Of a DNA stretch of 64,000 nucleotides, positions 60,034 to 64,000 are shown piece by piece. The stretch covers positions 1,539,162 through 1,603,161 of the forward strand of contig CM007320.1 in NCBI GenBank assembly GCA_000333855.2. The letters run 5' to 3'. The stretch comes from Endotrypanum monterogeii (lineage: Eukaryota; Euglenozoa; Kinetoplastea; Trypanosomatida; Trypanosomatidae). The position numbers and the translations under genes are program-made. Within the stretch, counting starts at the first letter, position 1; the number at the start of each line of letters is the position of its first letter. The notes under the pieces were generated by a model, which was not told where the DNA came from, made no database searches, and saw only the letters and a list, made by a program, of their open reading frames with translations.

Positions 60034-60621
60034 ATGCCAGCGACTCCTTGCACCGCGAAGCTGCAAACACCACCGGAGCAGCAACAGGTGCATTACATCT
60101 CCGATAATGTGTATGTACTCGGGACCCTCAGTTGCGCTGTCTGTGGACATGCGTTTCCCATTCACTCAAATGCTTGGCAAAGGAGCTCCTGCAGCTGTTG
60201 CGGGACGCTGCATGAGCCTGGCACCTACTCAGCGTTTCAAAGTCATCATCGCTCCTCAAACGGGCACAACGGCGGCGTTAAAACGGACAACAAGGTTTGC
60301 TCGCGAAACACAAGCGCCGCTCTCTTTTTCACCGAGGAAGAAGTGACTACCGCCATGGCTCACATTCGACTTACACTCGGTAAAAGTGAAGGTGCAGACG
60401 TCTTGTCAACCTCTGAGGCAGCGCCAGCAACCGCGAGAGGATTGCAGCGCATGGGTGCTACCGAAGTAGACAATCGAATTATTGAAGAAGCCTTCTGTGA
60501 GACGTGCGGTGCTCATACTCCGTGTAAGACCTTCGCCCGACAAACGCGTAGCGCTGATGAAGGACAGACAATTTTCTTTCAGTGCACCAAGTGCAACTTC
60601 GAGTGGCAGCAGAACTCGTGA
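60034..60621 (+). CDS. RPA12: RNA polymerase I subunit RPA12
   Basis: A 195-residue protein with two zinc ribbons. The N-terminal one uses Cys34, Cys37, Cys53 and Cys56 (CAVCGHA, CSCCG). The C-terminal one uses Cys155, Cys158, Cys184 and Cys187, with the RQTRSADEGQTIFFQCTKC hairpin carrying Asp175-Glu176. These are the acidic tip that enters the polymerase active site for RNA cleavage. The form RSADEGQT is typical of RPA12; TFIIS and RPC11 have RSADEPMT. RPA12 supports RNA cleavage and termination by Pol I, which in trypanosomatids transcribes rRNA. Between the ribbons is a variable linker of about 95 residues, longer than in yeast (125 residues overall), with an EEEVTTAMAHIRLTL helix. Start: first ATG after the AG at 60009-60010. 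Confidence 0.93.
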   Translation: MPATPCTAKLQTPPEQQQVHYISDNVYVLGTLSCAVCGHAFPIHSNAWQRSSCSCCGTLHEPGTYSAFQSHHRSSNGHNGGVKTDNKVCSRNTSAALFFTEEEVTTAMAHIRLTLGKSEGADVLSTSEAAPATARGLQRMGATEVDNRIIEEAFCETCGAHTPCKTFARQTRSADEGQTIFFQCTKCNFEWQQNS

Positions 60622-61465
60622 GGGCACGTACGGCGTTTCTCACCTGTTGCCAACCCAGTCAAGTGAGGTGTGTTGTCGCGGCCTCAGTGAACAGACGAGC
60701 GTTCGCATTGGTTCCTGTTCTTAAAATCCTCGTTCAACTTCTCTGCCGGCAATTGACCGGCTTTCTGTCTGTGTGCGCGTGTGTGTGTGTTTTTGTACGT
60801 TTAATCTTTCTTATATCATAAGATGGCTAGCGAACCCCTCAACTGTACGCTATGTGTTGCCATCAAGAAGAATGATGCTCCTCACTGCCGCCGAAGGTAT
60901 ATTTACCTATACACATATATATTTATGTATACCTATATCACTAGTTTGTCTTCAGATGAGCAGCAGTAAGAAATGGTGCACAAGATCCCTTTCGCGGCGG
61001 CTAGCACCTTTTGGGAGACATTAGTCAATGAACTTCCCTCTCCTTTTGACGCTCCGGGGCTACATTTGTGCAGTCACATATTGATGCGTCATCTCCTCTT
61101 CGTATTTCTTCGAGATGTTGCCTTCTTGCCCGCTGCATTCTTTTTTTTTTTTGCGTGCTTGTGCATGTGTAAACATTTCAACCACTCCCCATTCACACAT
61201 CATGCACTTGTGCACGTAACGCAAAGAAAACGATGGTATTGATTACCCAGTGTTCTCTCTTCACTCGGTAAGTAATAGCGGCCAGGATCCAAAGCGCTCC
61301 TTTATCGCGAATACACAAAAGCCAGATAGCTCGTATCAAAGAAGGTGTCCACACACACACACATCCACATATATGCACCTCCCTTGTTTGTGTGCGTTCC
61401 TCTTCGACCATATGTAACCAGCCAGACACGCTGCCACCAAAGTCACTTTCTCTTGTTGTGCCACA
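60622..61465. other. Intergenic region, 0.8 kb: UTR
   Basis: No supported gene. It contains (GT)n at 60777-60790, short TA alternation near 60915-60940, a T-run at 61140-61152 and (CA)n at 61350-61366. Confidence 0.5.
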
Positions 61466-63430
61466 ATGATGATGAGTGAATCACGCAGAGTCTCGGCCAC
61501 TTCCCAGAGGCCAGCTGCATCTTTGACGTTGCCGCCGTACCCATCACGTCCAGTTGGTGAGTTCGGCGCAGCGCTTGCGCCGAAGAGCGACAAACCGACT
61601 TCTGCCACAACTTCAGTAAAGGAAGTCTCGGCCCCGGCAAGTGAAGCTGCCGTCTCAGCCACATGTCTGGAACACGTGCTACAGATCGGTCAACCTGCCT
61701 TCTCCACGCAGCTTGACTTCATCCAGACCAACCGTGTGGTGGCCTCACTAGAGCGTGCGGTGGAGCGACTGGAGCTGCTCAGTCTCCTAGACACAGCCGG
61801 CCCGATGATGAATAAAGAAGGAAATCACAGTAATACAAACGGGACGGGGACTGCGATACAAGGTAGTGCTGCAGACACGACTCCCAACGCCAACCTCCAC
61901 CCACAGGGCGCGTCGCGTGGACCTGCTGTGCTGACCGGATTCAGTCACAACGCGAGCGTTTCGACTGCTGAGAAGGTGGCGGAGGTGCTTGCTATCAGTC
62001 AACAGCAGCGCAGTGGTGGACGAGCGTCGGTGCTTGAGTTGTTGGCGGAGCAACGACTCTTGGAACGTCGCTATGGGGAGCTTCTCACACAAGCCCAGCC
62101 TACTGTTTCTCTGCACCCTGGCGAACCGCAGCTGCGTCGGCAGTGTTTTGCGCACGTCCGCGACCCGACACAGACAACTTTGGAACGCGAGCTAGACTTG
62201 ATCTCTACCAGACTCCGAGACACCAATCGTCTCCTGTGCACACAGCTTCAGGACAACCCTCAAGACCTGGATAACTGGGCCAAGGTGAGCAATGGACGAC
62301 GAGAACTCACAGCATTGCTGAAGCAGGTGATAAAGGAGCTGACGGTGGGGTACAAGGGAACCACCCAACACCACCGTCCTCCACAGCAGCAGAGTACAAA
62401 CTCCGCCATGGACGCCGCTCTGCGCGGAGGAACCGCATCGTTCGGCGCCAGCGAAGACGCACGCAGCGGCATCTTGGAAACGGAAGACGATTCTCCAGGC
62501 CACGATAGCGCCAATCTCGGTGCCACTGCACTCACCCGCAACGGCAGTAGACAGTCATCCGTGGTAGGCGGCCACGGGCTCACCAACGGCTCTACTGAAA
62601 GCGGCTCAAGGGCTTCCCCCTTTCTTCGAAATTTTGGTAATGCAATGTCTCGGCGTCATCAGTCTCGAGCGATACAACAAGGGCCGCGTATCCCGCTCAC
62701 CTCGTCGTATCAGCAGTTCGCCGTGAAGATCCTGCAAGAGGAGGCCTCGCAGCGCTGGGCAGACGACGTTCTAGCCAAAGAGCGCGCATTGAATCAGAAC
62801 GTGAAGCAGCTGCAGGCAGATCTTGTGCGTGAAAAGGAACTGAAAGACAAAGAAGTGGCAGAACGCCAAGCCCGCATCTCGGCATTGCGGCTGGAGCTGC
62901 GTCAAAGGAGGGCCTCCTTGCAGCAGCGCACTGAAGCAGCCAAGGCCCGTGGCGCGGCAGCTACCGAAAACCTTCAGCGTGAAGGCACTGCCGAAGTGCA
63001 GGCCGTGCGACAAGAGATGCAGCGCTACGAGCAACTGCTCGTCATCGGCTCCGCGACACACGAAGCCTTCAGCGCCTATCTGCTAAAGCGCACGGAGGCG
63101 ATGGATGGGCTAGCTAGCGAATGGGAAGCGAAAACCCTCCGGGAGCTCAAAAAGAAGGAGGCAGCGAAAATCGACGCTGAGGGCAATCGCCAGGCGTGTG
63201 CACAGCGTCTTACTGACCTCGAACACGAACAGGAGGTTCAACAGGAACTCAAGGAGCAGCGCGATGCTGAACAGAAAGTCGAAGAAGACGCCCGCAAGCT
63301 CGCTGACGACCAGCGGAGCGCTGAATACATGGCAGCCTCGGTGCTGCAATCTGCCCTAAAGGCGTTGATGACACGGAATGCACTTAGCAAGCTACAGAAG
63401 GGATCCAAAAAGAAAAAAAAGAACCAGTAA
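61466..63430 (+). CDS. DRC9: DRC9/IQCG-like nexin-dynein regulatory complex protein
   Basis: A 654-residue coiled-coil protein of the flagellum. Features follow DRC9 (IQCG) in order: a helical N-terminal block LEHVLQIGQPAFSTQLDFIQ (about 69-88); the family's core at about 245-292 (LRDTNRLLCTQLQDNPQDLD, then RRELTALLKQVIKEL), which parallels the Q-L-x-x-NP-x(n)-R-x-x-L motif of IQCG; a long coiled coil (about 430-620); a weak IQ-like motif (AASVLQSALKALMTR); and a Lys-rich tail (KGSKKKKK), also seen in IQCG. DRC9 sits in the nexin link between outer doublets and regulates dynein. A Ser/Gly/His-rich insertion (about 300-400) is not in the animal protein. The IQ motif lacks the usual Arg after Gly, so calmodulin binding is uncertain. 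Confidence 0.72.
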   Translation: MMMSESRRVSATSQRPAASLTLPPYPSRPVGEFGAALAPKSDKPTSATTSVKEVSAPASEAAVSATCLEHVLQIGQPAFSTQLDFIQTNRVVASLERAVERLELLSLLDTAGPMMNKEGNHSNTNGTGTAIQGSAADTTPNANLHPQGASRGPAVLTGFSHNASVSTAEKVAEVLAISQQQRSGGRASVLELLAEQRLLERRYGELLTQAQPTVSLHPGEPQLRRQCFAHVRDPTQTTLERELDLISTRLRDTNRLLCTQLQDNPQDLDNWAKVSNGRRELTALLKQVIKELTVGYKGTTQHHRPPQQQSTNSAMDAALRGGTASFGASEDARSGILETEDDSPGHDSANLGATALTRNGSRQSSVVGGHGLTNGSTESGSRASPFLRNFGNAMSRRHQSRAIQQGPRIPLTSSYQQFAVKILQEEASQRWADDVLAKERALNQNVKQLQADLVREKELKDKEVAERQARISALRLELRQRRASLQQRTEAAKARGAAATENLQREGTAEVQAVRQEMQRYEQLLVIGSATHEAFSAYLLKRTEAMDGLASEWEAKTLRELKKKEAAKIDAEGNRQACAQRLTDLEHEQEVQQELKEQRDAEQKVEEDARKLADDQRSAEYMAASVLQSALKALMTRNALSKLQKGSKKKKKNQ

Positions 63431-64000
63431 ATACACAGACGCGTCCCTCCGATCTTTGCAAGCGAGCCTCACACCAATGCCGCTCGCTCCCGTGCTCCCG
63501 TGTTTGTGTTCTCTGGCAGTTAGTTCTTTAGAACACGTAAGATTCGTTGAGGTAAAGGCAGAAAGTGAATCGTAATACTTCAAGGTCTTCATTACGTTAC
63601 TGGACTGGTTTATCTATGTACATAGGGTATCCGTATGGAGTTTTCTTGACCACAACTTTGTTATGTACTCACACGGACGTTTTCTCTCTTGCGTCTTGGC
63701 ATCTTCCACATGCAACAAAGGGAACCTACAGGTCTGCACCCGGGACACTCACACTCCTTTTTTTCTTTTTTTTTGAGTGGTGCCCTCGACGCTTTAGAGT
63801 AACGACAGTGCGACACCGTCCACAGGCCTTTAGTGCGCAAGGATGTCAAAAGACTGATCTCATATCGATGCTAAGGCGACGCCCGAGTAAGTAGTATCAC
63901 TGTGAGGTGTCGGCTGCGTTGAGGCTATTTTGGGGCGAGGGTAAAGAAAGCAAGAAAAGTGGTGCACAGCACCCACGCAGAAATCCAACATGCACAATGC
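63431..64000. other. 3' flank of the DRC9 gene, to the window edge
   Basis: UTR-like sequence with a T-rich tract at 63757-63774. No gene start is recognised before the window ends; the 109-codon frame at 63565-63894 has no supporting motif. Confidence 0.45.

Noticed and set aside
63565..63894. 109-codon frame at the right edge
   Set aside because: No motif, T-rich translation, and no splice-like context seen.

Overview
The window looks like a piece of a trypanosomatid (Leishmaniinae-type) chromosome. All 20 supported genes lie on the + strand, none shows an intron, and they are separated by 0.5-3.8 kb of pyrimidine-rich, microsatellite-rich DNA. Most starts sit shortly after a polypyrimidine tract and an AG, the signature of spliced-leader trans-splicing of one long polycistronic unit. 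Several gene families fit this assignment: a mitochondrial HslV protease, amastin-like surface proteins, and flagellar IQ-motif proteins. From memory, HslV lies on chromosome 36 in Leishmania major, so this may be the syntenic region; a genome alignment is needed to confirm it. No tRNA, rRNA, CRISPR array or strand-switch region was seen.

Layout. 0-16 kb: the C-terminal end of the Paf1-complex subunit CDC73, HslV, a non-canonical poly(A) polymerase, a small Rieske protein, a PEX3-like peroxin candidate and the Golgi Qb-SNARE GOS1/GS28. 17-33 kb: a very long cytosolic carboxypeptidase (probable tubulin deglutamylase), a NASP-like histone chaperone and a TatD-type nuclease (each broken by an apparent one-base loss), an RCC1-repeat protein and a PGAM5-like phosphatase. 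33.3-35.8 kb: a nested tandem repeat array with a 758-base assembly gap inside it. 36-52 kb: a SPATA17-like IQ protein, an unrecognised protein, a GH31 glucosidase-like membrane protein that has lost its catalytic residues, a large mitochondrion-directed protein of unknown function and a small basic protein. 52-64 kb: two divergent amastin-like genes, RNA polymerase I subunit RPA12, and the nexin-dynein regulatory complex protein DRC9/IQCG.

The genes do not form one pathway. As is usual in trypanosomatids, neighbours share a transcript but not a function; control is expected after transcription, through UTRs. Themes that recur are transcription and chromatin (CDC73, RPA12, NASP), the flagellum and its tubulin (SPATA17-like, DRC9, carboxypeptidase), mitochondrial quality control (HslV, PGAM5-like), organelle membranes (PEX3-like, GOS1) and the surface or secretory pathway (amastins, GH31 pseudoenzyme).

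Most interesting: the predicted dead GH31 enzyme, the PEX3 candidate, the two same-direction frameshifts in adjacent genes, and the repeat array, whose internal spacing suggests that the gap is really about 360 bases. Long open frames elsewhere in the intergenic DNA mostly run through poly-T, (CA)n and (TA)n tracts and are not called. All family assignments were made by eye and from memory, without database searches.
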